Positions 1 through 12,942 of a DNA stretch of 64,000 bases are shown piece after piece; positions within the stretch are counted from its first letter, which is position 1, and each line of letters starts with the position of its first letter. Below the pieces are notes generated by a model. That model saw only the letters and a list, made by a program, of their open reading frames with translations. It ran no database searches and was not told the origin of the DNA. Origin of the DNA: Tetmemena sp. SeJ-2015. Its lineage: Eukaryota > Ciliophora > Spirotrichea > Sporadotrichida > Oxytrichidae. A program made the translations under genes and the position numbers. The stretch lies in the NCBI GenBank assembly GCA_027382625.1, contig JAJKFJ010021072.1, positions 1 through 64,000 on the forward strand. Direction: 5' to 3'.

Positions 1-797
1 AAATTAAATGAAAATCAGAATTAAAATAATAAATGAAAGAGAGTTGTAAATTGCTAGTTCCTACTTAAATGTGATATAGAAAGTTCAATTTGGGACTTGA
101 TAGATAGCCTATTTTTATTAAGTAAGATTTATCTGCCGCCAATAAGATCGGAGCTCTCTTCCCAAGGCTTTTAAAAGAATCAGCGAAGATTAAAATTGAT
201 TAGAATAAAAATCTTATTTAAATAGTATTAATTTTTACCCTAAACTCGTGCTCCTATGCCACAGATATTAAATTAAAATTTTAACTTTTAATTCTCCAAT
301 TAATTGAATTCTCAGCTATAATAAAGGAAGTAGTGCTACTTCAATAGCTGCTTTTGATTAAGTAAATGATTTAGATTCTTAGCTCGGAAAATAATCTATG
401 ATGGAAAGTGATGGTGGTCCAAAAGTTATAAATAGGTATATGGAAGTAACTCCTTTGTAAATTAGGATATTTCTAGCTTTGCTACTCCTACTCCATAAAT
501 ATAATTGGATTAAGTTATTACACCTTATATTGATTAGTGGATTTAAAGTTAGTAAACTCAACAAGAAAATTAAGAATTTAATAATCAAAGTAGATCAAGT
601 CTCCATAATGTTTAATAGATAATTACATATTTTAATTTTATTAGAAAAACATTATCGAATTAGAGAATTATAGAAAAGAATATTTCTGCTTATATTCCAT
701 AAATAATTTAAAAAGGCAGTTCCGTAAAATATAAAAAGGATAATTATTAAAAAATATTAAATTAGAATCTTAATAGATAGGCTATACGGTGAGTGCT
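1..797. other. AT-rich stretch without a supported gene
   Basis: Low-GC DNA ahead of the first gene. With TAA and TAG read as glutamine, a frame stays open from about 398 to a TGA at 803-805. Its composition (Ile, Leu, Lys, Phe) is what random AT-rich DNA gives, so it is not called. GC rises abruptly near 780, where the next gene begins. Confidence 0.6.
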
Positions 798-2267
798 ATG
801 AGTGACCTGCTTATCTAGGGAAGCTTTCCCTCTTCCTTTGATTCCACAACCCACAAGGTTTTCGTAGAATTCCAACAACATCTTAAACGATAAGACCTGG
901 ACGTATCGTGCAAGTACTTACTAGCTTTTAAAAGAGGAGGACTTAGTTTCCTCTCGGCTTAAGTCTACTACTTGCTAAAAATTTGGTTAAGAACCCTCTG
1001 GAATCACTCCACCAAAGAGTATCTTGCCCTTGAAACACAACTTAACTCGATCACTGGCTAGACAAACTATGCTATGACCTCACTAGACCTAATGTATGAG
1101 GAAGGTAAAGCTGAATTTGACTGGGGATCCAGATCTCTTGGATCCCTCATAATTGCTACCAATTTTGCTACCCACTACATATTATACAAGGACGACAAAT
1201 GGAAAACTAAATCCTTCGCCTTGACATGGGAAAAATTCTAAAGCCTGATCGAACCTCAACATCAAATGCCCCCAGACGATGAAATCAAGATGAAAGAACC
1301 TAAAGAATTCAAGTTTGAGTTCGATCCTGAAATCTTGAACAAGACGCCATTACCTACTACCTACCCCCACGCCAATCTCCTATATAGTACCCTTCAGAAC
1401 AGAACAGAAATCTGGTCGGTAAAACTGGCCAGTTTTCTTGACCAATTCAACCCGAGATCTAATGACTATGACCTGGTACTTTAAATGATATAGGATCTTA
1501 AATAAGAAATCATAGTGGGCTAACAACTCTTGATTAAATCTATCTCGGATTGCGAATATGATTACTAAATAAGAGTTTCTAACAAGGTCAATAAATACAA
1601 GAGACTTAAATAGGCCATACAAAACACATCCTGTGACTAAGACTGGAACCACAGAAGGGAGAAGATCATCATCAACTACAGAGAAATCCTAGACTATTTC
1701 CTCCCTATGGACCTAGAAGATGACCTTAACTTAGACTGGGAAGAAATCAATGTTGAGAGCATCCTTGGACACATCTCTGCACACATCCTGGAAACACCCT
1801 TCATGATGCAAAGAGTAAAGGAATACATGATCATGGAAGCCCCAGGATGTATATCTCAAATGACAATGATTTACAGACACCAAGATGATGCACAATTCTA
1901 CCATTCAATAATGGATAAAAGACTCAAGACCCTAGCGGCGGAACTCAACACGGACAGACCTATCCCTGCTATGGGAACTGAAAATGAGGAATGGGAGAGA
2001 ATTTGGTTGGAACTTCTACTACATACCAGGCTCTCATCTGACAGACCTAAGCAAACCGATGCTGTTGTTAGAGACATAATAGGCGACATTCTCTTCGCTT
2101 TAAACGACATTAAGTTCAACGGTGATGTCAGGAGTGAATATGATAAACTCTACATGAAAGTCACGGACGCTTTGAATCAGAAAAATCACGGTCAGAAGGA
2201 GAAGTAAGACATTTTCTCCTAAGAGACAAACTTCACAACACCAGAAGGGAAAAGAAGGAGAAAATGA
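798..2267 (+). CDS. Unrecognised 489-residue protein, uninterrupted gene
   Basis: I do not recognise the family. From ATG 798 to TGA 2265-2267 the frame is open for 489 codons when TAA and TAG are glutamine, with such codons at 816, 891, 960, 1059, 1239 and 1485 among others. The base composition is clearly GC-richer than the flanks and the amino-acid mix is that of a soluble protein: Trp, Glu, Asp and Lys rich, with charged helical stretches such as YKRLKQAIQ and WERIWLELLLH, and a basic end KRRRK. No IES or intron is visible, unlike every other large gene here. The start is the first in-frame ATG after the compositional jump. Standing alone beside a long gene-free region, it could be a germline-limited gene or a gene of an unrecognised mobile element; neither is shown. 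Confidence 0.75.
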
Positions 2268-2350
2268 GTGATAATTAACACGGGAGTGGTCGTTATGACT
2301 TCCCTAAGTTTAACATATAACACGCAAGACGCTAGTTCGTCTAAAATGCG

Positions 2351-2353
<3 letters not shown>

Positions 2354-2385
<32 letters not shown>
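2354..2385. repeat. (TTA)n microsatellite
   Basis: About ten uninterrupted TTA units. A second run of ATT units lies about 300 bp downstream. Confidence 0.9.
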
Positions 2386-2689
2386 AAAAGGATGCTAAGG
2401 CATTTATGGCGAGTACATCTATAAACATGAAAATCGGAATTGGCTTATTCGGCATTTTACAAATAGTCCAAGAAGGCTTAATTGTTAACAAAGAATTTAA
2501 GCGGAATAATAACCCCTCAAGGTATTACCCTTTCAGCCCTATTATTTAAAAAATTCAGTTTCATAATTTAAAGCCTGAAGGAAAAAAGACTAATCTCTAG
2601 TGGCATGCAAAATGTTTTAACTGTGGGGTTCAATATAAAAAATCATTTTATAATAAAGAAAATGAAAATTAAGAAAATGGAATCTTAAT

Positions 2690-2690
2690 A

Positions 2691-2722
<32 letters not shown>
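2690..2722. repeat. (ATT)n microsatellite
   Basis: About eleven uninterrupted ATT units, in the same phase as the repeat near 2354. Confidence 0.9.
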
Positions 2723-2723
<1 letters not shown>

Positions 2724-5700
2724 TACATAAGTAGGATGGCTAATTCATTATTTCTCCTCGTGTATGATCAAAATTTGTTCTCTTTTACTTTTTTAGAAGC
2801 TTAAATGGAGTTTTTGATTTCCTTCAAAAGTTATAGTCTATCCATACTACACCTTGCAGATCCTAGCTTCAGTTCTGAGTCGGTGATTCATTGTAGTGAG
2901 AAGACAGGCATTTTTAGGCAACTCAGCTCCTTATTTTCTCTCTCTATTTCTAGGTTCATAATAGTTTTACTTTTCTCGTAAAATAATAACAGTGGGATAG
3001 AATATAAAATTATAAATCCTTAATAGCATTCTTTCTTATCAACTATTCACTCATATTAAAAAGCTAAATTTAGTTGGAAGCAGATTTTTAAATTTAAATT
3101 TTCTTATTAAAAATGTAAACTTCTAAGCCAAATTAGTAGTAATAAATTTTATGTTCAATATGTTATTCAAAAATCTGTTTAGAAACAGATAAATGAGAAA
3201 GATGAGAAATTATAAAACAATAAAAAGAGAAAAGATATGAAGGTAGAGAAATACAGGAGATTAGATGAGGAGAGAAAATTATATTATTTTCAATTTTATT
3301 TTATTACAAATTTATAATTATTATTCCTAGAAAAAAAAATATTGCAAAAAATATTCACTTTAAAGATGAGTGGTAATTTTATTGAATTTCAAGGCTGCTT
3401 TGAGATTGCATATCGAAGAATAAATTATCTTAATAAATATCATATTGAATTGTAATAAAACAAGTTGTTTTCAAGTTTGAAGAATTTTTTTAAAAAAATA
3501 AATATTTTATTTCCAGGAGTTAAACATCAAGAGAAAATGGTCAAATAATATATTTCAAATAAAATAATGGTGGGTCTATTTTTATTTTATTTTAAATTTT
3601 TTTTAAAATAGAAAATCTTTTCTATAATGTTTTTTATTTATTCCAGAATTCTATTTTTCAAAAGATGATTTACTTAATGGAAGTATTATTCCAGTGTAAA
3701 TTAATTTTGGCTAACATATCTTTAAACTTACTAAAATTATCTAGAAATAATTTCACTTTAAAGTTGTCTTAGTTGCAATTGAAATTAAATTTGTCCTATC
3801 ATTTAAAAAACTAACTTGCCAACAGAAAAATCTTATTCTAAATTTAATTCTAGTTAAAATCTATAATAAACTTGAATATATGTAAAAATAAGGAATCAAT
3901 TCTGAGAGTCATTGCAATAAATTTAAAATGATTTCTAAAATAAAAAGCAAACATATTTTATAAAACTTTCATTTGATCTAACTCACAAATCTGTAACAGA
4001 TTTCAATTTTCGTTTGAGAGTTAGTAAATTATTTAATTGAAATTGTATTATACAATGTATAAAATTATATAATGAGAAAAGAGTAACTAGATAAAATAAA
4101 TTAGCTCACTTTGAACGTGGCTGAGACAAAGAACTACTGCATTCAAATTCTAGAGTCGATTGGGAAAAAAGAGGAATCCAAAACTCAAACCATAAATAAT
4201 TTACCCCAGGAAAAACAAAAATAAGAACCCATCAACAACAAAAAAGGAAAGAATTATTGAGAATCTGCACATTTAAATTAGATTTACATGTAATCTTCAA
4301 TATTATGTTTTCATTTTTTATTTTTAAAGTTATATTTCCCATTATCTTTTCTAAAGCCATTTCTATAGTCTAAGGAGCCAGTCTTATTTGAAAAGGGAGT
4401 TTAATACTTAGTTAAATTTTTTGAACACCTAAATTAATTAAAATTAAACTGCTTCGCATAAATAAATCAAATTTAATTTTCAAAGATAAGACATTGGTGC
4501 AATAAAGGCGTATCTGATTATTAAAACATTTACTAGAATAACTAAATTTAATTGCACTGTGAAAGTTAAATTTTATTGATGGAAGCAGTTAAATTTTAAT
4601 TAATTTCGGCTTTCTAATAGAAAAATTTGACTTAGAATTGGAATTCAACTGTTACTGACTCATCATGCTAGAAATTGCTTAAGAAATGACAACGGGAACT
4701 AGAATTTTAAAAACCAAACTGAAATTATAGTATCGTGTAGTCGTTTTAATATTTATCCATAAATAAATATTATTTATTTTTAAAAATATTTTATTAGATG
4801 TAAAAATATTTTATTTAAGTTCAAATATACATACAATCAATAATAAATTAAAAGGTGAAGTATATTTAATTAATTATCATTCAATATTGTCCTGTATCTG
4901 TTCAATTCGGAGAAAAAAAAGAATATTTAAGGTAAAATTATTCGTTTTTATCAAATAATTTGTAATAACTTTGTGCGCAAATTAGTTCCGTATATGATTA
5001 GTCCAACTTGATCAATAAATTTAGTTTAAAATTTACTGAAGAATTAATAAACATCACTACAGGGGATAAATGATAGCTATAGCATCAACTGAGTAATCTT
5101 TTCCTTCACAGCGCAGGCAGAATAGCTATGCAGTGCAACCATTATACCCCAAGAGGCAAATGGGGATTAGGCGAATGAGAAAAAGCTATCTACTTGCCAA
5201 TCTTATTTGAAAACTTGTCGAATACGGTAACTAAAAGTATTAAACAAAGTATTGAAAGAGTTCTAGCTTCAGCATACATCTCAAATGAAACGTGGCCTGC
5301 CTACTCTAAAGTTAACTCTTCACAGTCCCATCCTTTCTTAAGTAACAATTTTAATTAAAATTAGGATAATTAAAATGAGTATAGTAAGATCAAACTTGGA
5401 GAGTAGTGTTATAGTCGCAAGATTTCTGGTCTCACCATTATCCACTCAATCATATTTAAAATGCCTTAGTTTATTAATAATGTTATGAATTTAGAAGAGA
5501 AATTTATTTTATTACGATAATTAATGGAATACAAATCACATTCTTACCTCCCTTAAGTGTAACAGGGACTCTAAATTTAAATTTATTTTTAAGAATAAAA
5601 TATTTAGTTTTAAATAATTTTTTTTATTTTTGTAATTTAATTATTCCATTAATGTTTTACATATTTTTATCAATTTGGCTTTTGAATTTAAATTCCAAAA

Positions 5701-8319
5701 TTTTATGCTTCATTTAATTTTTTCCTATTATTAACAGAAGTAATAGGTCTAGAAATAGTAATTATAGTAACAAATATAGTAAATTTAGCAAAAAACACCT
5801 GAAATTCTAAGGTTAATTGGTGATGAATAAGAATTTACTTATTCAAAGAATTTAATAATTTGCAGTTAATTAAATAAAAATAGGATTTTTATAATTTTTA
5901 TTGTTGAAATAATGTACTCTACTCCTTCTATATAACTATCCAAATTATTATAGCTGAGAATTTAATTTAATAAATAATCAAATCATATATGAAATTAAAA
6001 TGGAATAAAATCGCTCTAGTTGAATTGTGTCCAATTTAAATAATTATTATGTCATTGGATTCAGCATAAAATTCTAAGAACTTTTTATCCTTGCAACTTG
6101 AGTGTGGGAGCGCTCTGTTCAAAGCTAAAAGCGAAACAAGTTTAATAGAAGGGGATATCCGAAAAATAAAAGCGCAATCTTCATATCTCTCTGCTAAGAG
6201 GTGCTAATGAGATAATTAAAGAAGAATCTCATATTAATATTTAATTATCGAACAAGCTACGGATCGAGGGCTGTTTGAGCGATTTCAACTGACACCATTT
6301 TGCAATTCTTCATTTATATTATAATCAATCATCCCTTTTAATAATAATTTCAAACTATATTGAGATGATCATTAAGATTAAGTTAGCGCAGCTTTGTAAA
6401 GATTAAAATCTTTTATATCAATTACGATCTAAATTTGTTGTTTTAATTTCAGCTTTCTAATAAACCAGTTGAAGCTTAATAAAATATAGTTTAAAATTAA
6501 AATAAAATCGATAGATTAGTTTCCATGATCTGTGTTTTTATCATTGCCAACAAAAATATTAGTATAAATTTATAATTTAAAAATCTTCACAGTACCTTTA
6601 AAGTTAGTAGGATTTAAAGTTCTCAAATTTTATTCTGAATAGAAAGAAGAAGTTATTATTTAAACCTTAGACAGTTTATCATTCACGATTTTAATATATT
6701 TTAATAACCCACTTTATTATATTTTACAATAAATTCATGGTATAACGATAATCTGCTTATTTTTATAGCTTATTCTATGACTACTACTCCTTGATATGAA
6801 TATAAGATATATAATCCTTACTCTCTAATTTAATACATCATTTTTCTATTTAATTAAATTGATTTAAATTGTTTTTTGTCTATATAAAAAGTTTTCTAAG
6901 AATTCTAATTAAAATGCCGTATCTTAGAACCAGAATTAAAATAAAAATATCGTTGCTTAGACTAATCAGTAGAGGACACCACCAAGGTAGGCTAAGAATG
7001 CTTTTCATCTAAAATTAATAGTTTATAATAAAAATTTATTAGAGCATTTTGTTGATAGTTTTTTCTTCATATTATTTTTTTAAAATATTCTTACAAAGAG
7101 TGTAAAGTTTGAGCAAAGATCAATAATTAGTGAATAATCAGTCCAATATTTAAAGATTAGTACTCTTAATTGCATTAAGTCTTCAAATGCGCAACTAAGA
7201 CATTCCTTATTGACCAAATTGGATAGAGTTTTCGGCTTTTATATAAAAAGTGCTTTTAGAAGGGAGGTATCAGTTGCAATCTCAAGGCCATTTCCTTTTG
7301 ACAGAACTCGAAGCAGTCATAAAATATTCCTATATTCTATTTTATTCTGATCATCATTGAAAACTCAATTTCTCACAATTATCATATCCATAGCCGGTTT
7401 CATCGAATTGAGTTCATCTTAAAAGTCTCTCCATTGGCTAAATGCTCCTCCCCTATGACATTCTGTGCGTGAACAGAAAACCCTAGCCACTTTGGCAAAA
7501 AAGATATGTCCGAGTTACGACTTAGAAGATTTAATACAATACAGAGCAATTATCCTCATATTTACTCCTGAAAATTTACAATAATCCAATAATTATTGAT
7601 AATAGTTGCGTAATTAAAGTGATATATACTCATCCCTTATTTACAAAAGACAGTAAATTATTTTTCTTTCCCAATTCTGAAATTGCTTATTGTTTAATTT
7701 TATCAACTCGATCATTGTTGCTATCAAATAAATTTGCTAAATTAATTTTTAACCATCCAATATTTATTCAAGTATATTATTTGAGTTATTTTCTTCAATT
7801 TTTGAAATTGTAAAGGATAAAATTAAATTATAAGTCTAAAATAAAAAACATTAAATTTATTATAATTAGAAATTTTAATATATATGACTTCATTTATTCA
7901 TGACTTAATTATGAAGAATTTATTTTTATCTAAATTTTAAATTAATCTTCTTAAGGAAATAAAGATAGAGAAAGAAATTTTTAATAAATTTGCGTTGACA
8001 GATGATAGAAAGTATCTTTTTTTGTATGACAGGCAAATAATAATTATCAATTTATTCTTTCAATGATGCCCATGGAGGATTTAGATTCGTTAAAACTTAT
8101 GATAATATACCTGAAGGAAGAAAAACTTAATAAATCATAGTAGTTGAAAATAAAATCTTTTCATGTGGGAGGCATCATTTTTTTCAATTTTATTATATAT
8201 TGTCTAAGTTTTTTAGTCATAATGGATAAAATAGTTATTTTGCAAAATATGTAATAAGATTATAATGAAAAACTTGTAAACTAAGTATAAATCTCTTGAA
8301 TTTGAAGCGATATACATTT

Positions 8320-8619
8320 TTATTCGATATATAGGACAAATACACGTTGCAATAGACAGAGTATTCTTCCTTGTAGTGCTTCATTCACCTTGACTATGAT
8401 GATTTTTTCAGAGATTTCAGCTTTCCGACTGAGTTTCTTCTCTGAAGCATTGGCCTTCTCACCCTGAACCTTCCAAGATATCATGATCTCATAGTTCAAG
8501 ATTGTTAGAACTTCACTTGCTAGCATTCTTAGCTCATTTACTCCTTGCTTGTCTCGAGGAATAGTGATGTTGAGTAGGTTTTTCCTCTGAAATGGCATGT
8601 TGTTCTTTTCACTTCGCAT
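8320..8619 (-). CDS. 99-residue ORF, left arm of the inverted repeat
   Basis: Starts with ATG on the minus strand inside the left arm and is identical to the copy in the right arm. It is a charged protein with a possible amphipathic helix (ASEKKLSRKAEISEK) and no domain I recognise. The frame is closed by TAA, which in this organism should be glutamine, so it may run on past the arm. Coding status rests on base composition and the identical frame in both arms. Confidence 0.4.
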   Translation of the reverse strand: MRSEKNNMPFQRKNLLNITIPRDKQGVNELRMLASEVLTILNYEIMISWKVQGEKANASEKKLSRKAEISEKIIIVKVNEALQGRILCLLQRVFVLYIE

Positions 8620-8924
8620 TCACTTGCTCCATTAATACTAGCTGAAATTATAATGAAATTAGAACTCTTAAATTATTAATCACTCTTGCCTAATAAATTA
8701 ATTAAGAATTATTAAAGCACTTAATGTATTAATGCAAACATTCTTAATTCCCTTCTTAAATCATTTATCTATTAAAGTATTAGAGTATCACTAAGCTTAA
8801 TTCGTTTCAGACTAATCTTAATTTAAGTTTGTCAATTTTTAATTAATTTATTAGGCAAGAGTGATTAATAATTTAAGAGTTCTAATTTCATTATAATTTC
8901 AGCTAGTATTAATGGAGCAAGTGA

Positions 8925-9224
8925 ATGCGAAGTGAAAAGAACAACATGCCATTTCAGAGGAAAAACCTACTCAACATCACTATTCCTCGAGACAAGCAAG
9001 GAGTAAATGAGCTAAGAATGCTAGCAAGTGAAGTTCTAACAATCTTGAACTATGAGATCATGATATCTTGGAAGGTTCAGGGTGAGAAGGCCAATGCTTC
9101 AGAGAAGAAACTCAGTCGGAAAGCTGAAATCTCTGAAAAAATCATCATAGTCAAGGTGAATGAAGCACTACAAGGAAGAATACTCTGTCTATTGCAACGT
9201 GTATTTGTCCTATATATCGAATAA
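8925..9224 (+). CDS. 99-residue ORF, right arm of the inverted repeat
   Basis: Mirror copy of the ORF at 8320-8619. Just upstream is TAATTTCAG, which resembles a 3' splice site and is also present in the other arm. After the TAA the frame continues into unique flanking sequence, so the two copies would end differently if TAA is read as glutamine. Confidence 0.4.
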   Translation: MRSEKNNMPFQRKNLLNITIPRDKQGVNELRMLASEVLTILNYEIMISWKVQGEKANASEKKLSRKAEISEKIIIVKVNEALQGRILCLLQRVFVLYIE

Positions 9225-9254
9225 AAATGTATATCGCTTCAAATTCAAGAGATT

Positions 9255-10299
9255 CATCTTTATTACAAAAACACTCAAATTATAAAATCCTTTAGTCACA
9301 TTATATTATTTTTTATTAAAAGCTCAGCAGGTTTAAAATAAAAGACAAGGATGACATAAGGAACATTAATTTGCTTTTATTAAATATGCCAATAAAAAAT
9401 ATGAAGTGGTTGGTATGACCAACAACTCTCATTCTGAACAGGGAACATAAAATGCAGATTAAAGACTCAGGCAGACCAATTTGCGATTTGTTTGAGCTCT
9501 CTTACTCTGATTAGACAACGCAAAGCTACATTTCCTTACTGTAGATAATCCTTGAGTGCTATCTCTTGATAGACACGTGTTTCGTTAAGGTTGCAAAATA
9601 TTCTTATCTCCTTCTTTTTTTTAAACTAAAATTATTAAAAAAGAAATTAATTATTCCACCTTCTTCTTACTTATTATCATTTTAAAAGGAAATATAATTG
9701 ATAAAAATTTCACATATGACATACATGCTGTTTTTTAATTAGTTTATTATTTAATTTTTAATAGAATATTATTTATGATACATAAAATTTCTTTTAGTTT
9801 TACCTAAAGTAAAATAGATTAAGAAAACCCTTTTTATTAAGACTTAAATACATACTAATATTTTTGTTCTCTTTCCATAGATGAGAGGGCCTTTAAATAT
9901 GGATTCTCTAGATAAAACTTCATAATAATAGAGACGCAAAAATATTCTCTATTAATCTCTTTTCATCATATTCTTGTCTTGCCACCTTTTTTTTAAATTA
10001 ATTAAAAAGTAATTAAATCAAATTCAATATTGTGCCCACGGAATTAATAAACTTAACTGCCACTTTTTTCACGCGTGGAGAGTTGGAGGGCCGTTTAGTT
10101 AACGAAGCTAATGATCAACTTGGAAGCCTGGAGAGAGGACATGAGAAGGTAGTTAAATGAGATATATATCAAATTCCATTTCTAATTCAAATTAATTAAA
10201 AGACGTTTAATATTTAAATTCCATGTTGGTAATATTGATTTTAAGAAAATTAAATACATCTATATGAAAGCACTAGGGGAAGATCATAATATTCCGTAT
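9255..10299. other. AT-rich stretch, no gene seen
   Basis: A few short GC-richer patches (about 9400-9560 and 10060-10150) without a sustained frame. Confidence 0.6.
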
Positions 10300-10307
10300 A
10301 GTTTTTC

Positions 10308-10930
10308 GGGGGGGGGGGCCTTTCCTGTCAATCCACTTTTTTCATGAAAATATGGAAAATTATGATCCAGCCTAAAATTAGCCAAAAACACCAGTTTTTT
10401 AGTCCAAATTGATATTCAAAGGATCTATTCAGGCAATATTCTTTATTTAGAAAAATAGCATTAATTTAAAAAAATAAATTTTAAATATTATCTTTCTTAA
10501 AATTTTATTTAAAACTAGCTGTATTTTATATAAAATTTATGGAATACCTAGAAAAATATTTTTAATAACTATATTTAGATTTATATAAAATAATAGCTTT
10601 ATGTTTTATTGAGAGATTTAAGTTTAAAGATGAGTCTAAGAGTCTCGTTTCTTAATCAAGAGATCTCTGAGTTTCTGAAATTTTTATCTTAAACTTATTA
10701 AACTTAACCTATTTTTTTTTATTTTTATAACAATACATTTGCAATTTTATTTTTTTCTAATAAAAATTCTTTCAAAGATCTTTTTGAATAACTAAAATAA
10801 GGAATATGGCTGAGATAGATCTTTTGAATTTGAATTTGGACTAAAAAACTGGTGTTTTGGGCTAATTTTAAGCTAGATTATGATTTTTCATATTTTCATG
10901 AAAAAAGTGGATGACGAGGAAAGGCCCTCC
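10308..10930. mobile_element. MITE-like element, copy 1, with 8-bp target-site duplication
   Basis: About 620 bp ending in long imperfect terminal inverted repeats. The left end (G-run, then GGCCTTTCC) pairs with the right end over roughly 130 bp, down to about 10450 and up from about 10792. The insertion is flanked by a perfect 8-bp direct repeat, AGTTTTTC, at 10300-10307 and 10931-10938. There is no coding frame inside, so it is a non-autonomous element. An 8-bp duplication is typical of hAT- or P-type transposases, but none is present here to confirm the superfamily. A second full copy lies at 12326-12935. Confidence 0.85.
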
Positions 10931-10938
10931 AGTTTTTC

Positions 10939-12325
10939 TATCTAGATCTTTTGGATAAAGAAGATGAAACAATAGAAATCTTTATGGAAGACAATTGGGA
11001 AAATACAATTCCATTTTGTTTTAATTAGGATTTTAGGTTCTTTCATTATAGAGAATAAAAGTGTGTAACACGGATGTTTAGTATTAATTATTTGTATCAT
11101 AAAAAGTGGATATATTAATAACTGGCCTCTCCATCAGTGCATTGCTAAAAGATAATAACATATAAAATGGAGTTTTCTTTTAAAATCTCGGGAGAATTTA
11201 TCCTCTGTGAAATAATTCTAATTTCTTAACTCATCGGTAACTTTAAACTCTGGGTTGAGAAAATTACAAATTTCTATATTAATATGCTATTATTTTATTT
11301 TTGAAATGATGTAAGATTTTTTTAAATGAGTGAGTTCAAGTCTGCGGAATTAATCTTGTTATTTTAATTATTCAATAAATCTTCAGCTATATTATCCTTC
11401 CTGGCTATAAGACATGGGGAAAAATTAAGGATTTTTAATCATAAGTTTGGAGACAGAAGCATTTATTATTCATGATTTATATCTTAATTCGCGATTTTCT
11501 ATAAAATGATAATGAATTCATTGAGAATTAATAAAATTGCTTAGAATTGTATCTTAATTGTATCATAATTTTAAATTATGTGAAATCATTTAATATCCTT
11601 TCTATAAAGCAAAAATTTTCCATCCTCAGAAATGAATCAAGGAAGGCAAGTGAAGATAATTAAATCATTCATATGTTAATTATGATATTATTATCAGGCT
11701 AAATTTACCATAATTACACGTTTACTTTTAATTTATGGGAGAAATAATCTATGATGTAGAACTAAATTTAGAATAGAGAAACTAAGGCTATCAAAAATGG
11801 AATATTTAAAATTATATTGATCTTTTCTGGCCGAATAAATCCTATCTCATCTAAAATATAATTAAAGGACATTCTGATAAATATAAATAGTTTTCTTAAA
11901 GGCTGAACATGATCAGCATTACATTATGGAAATGTACTTGATAGAATTTGATGCTATTTGTATTTATTACCAAACCTCGATCGTGTATATTTTTCTCAAA
12001 AAGTTTCTGACTTTCTAATAATTCAATGTTTCAACACTATTTAATATACTATTGTATCTCTCTTTGAAGCTGAATTGCAGTGATTTATTTTCTTATCATA
12101 CTGATAAAAAATATTTGTTTCGGATTTACAAGAAGATTATAGCGAATTTAATTTTCATTCTGTTCAAATTTAGTGGTTTATATTTGATTGATCCAGTTCT
12201 TATAGATTAGAATATCTCCTAATATTTTTGATTGAGCTTATAAATTGCAATAAATAATTTTAACAGAGAAATAAAAAAGGATATTTGATTAATTTTATAT
12301 TTTAATTTGCTTTAATTTTTTATTT
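10939..12325. other. AT-rich spacer between the two MITE-like copies
   Basis: No gene, RNA or further repeat recognised. Confidence 0.6.
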
Positions 12326-12935
12326 GGGAGCCTTTCCTCGTCATCCACTTTTTTCTTGAAAAAATGAATAATCATGATCTTGGCTCAAATTAAAAAAAAA
12401 AAACAATGTTTTAGTTCAAAATTAAATTAATAGGGTCTATCCAGGCCATATTCTTTAGTTTAGCATTAATCTTTCAAGAATAACTCTCTAGATTTTATCT
12501 TTCAGAAAATTTCATTGAAAACTAGCTGCATTTTATTAAAAAATTATAGAATAAATAGAAAAATAGTTATAATAAAAGCATTTAGATTTATATAAAGCAT
12601 ATCTTATGTTTTATTGGGTGCTATTAGTATAATGAAGATCCTAAGAGTCTGATATATTAATTGAGAGATCTCTGAGCTTCTGAAATATTTATCTTAAACT
12701 TATAAAATTAGACCTATTTTCTTATTTACATAACAATAATTTTTCAATTTAATTTTCTCAAAAATAAAAATTCTTTTTAAGATCTATTTAAATTACTAAA
12801 ATAAAGAATATGACCTGGATTGACCCTTTGAATTTAAATTTGAACTAAAAAATTGCTGTTTTTGGTTAATTTTAGCCAAGATCATGATTTTTCATATTTT
12901 CAAAAAAAAGTGGATGACGAGGAAAAGCCCCCCCC
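12326..12935. mobile_element. MITE-like element, copy 2
   Basis: Same ends (GCCTTTCCTCGTCATCCAC on the left, its complement on the right) and the same interior order as copy 1, including shared internal stretches such as AGAGATCTCTGAG, so this is a diverged full-length copy in the same orientation. The flanks share TTTATTT (12319-12325 and 12936-12942), a weaker possible duplication in AT-rich sequence. No coding frame. Confidence 0.8.
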
Positions 12936-12942
12936 TTTATTT

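Larger units (their letters stand above)
2268..8289. other. Long AT-rich region without a supported gene
   Basis: Apart from the two triplet repeats I see no gene that can be defended. A frame free of TGA runs from 2268 to 3668 and includes a short LIM-like motif (WHAKCFNCG), but without a second metal-binding half, and such a length is expected by chance at this GC. A GC-richer patch at about 5085-5340 looks like a decayed or isolated coding fragment but no frame stays open. Smaller patches near 6.1 and 7.2-7.5 kb show nothing definite. The stretch fits germline-limited DNA. Confidence 0.6.
8290..9254. repeat. Perfect inverted repeat, 416-bp arms around a 133-bp spacer
   Basis: The left arm (8290-8705) and right arm (8839-9254) are reverse complements, centred at 8772; the first mismatch inward is 8706 against 8838. 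Each arm carries the same 99-codon reading frame, and the protein from the two arms is identical. The arms are GC-richer than both flanks and the spacer. No direct repeat is seen at the outer edges. It may be a recent inverted duplication; a read or assembly artefact cannot be excluded from sequence alone. Confidence 0.9.

Noticed and set aside
398..805. 135-codon open frame in the ciliate code
   Set aside because: With one stop codon, frames of this length are common by chance in AT-rich DNA; the composition is not protein-like.
2268..3668. 467-codon TGA-free frame with a LIM-like WHAKCFNCG motif
   Set aside because: Roughly one such frame is expected by chance in this much low-GC sequence. 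It includes two triplet repeats, and the motif lacks its metal-binding partners.
7619..7813. 64-codon plus-strand ORF
   Set aside because: Phe/Leu/Ser composition typical of random AT-rich DNA, with no neighbouring coding signal.
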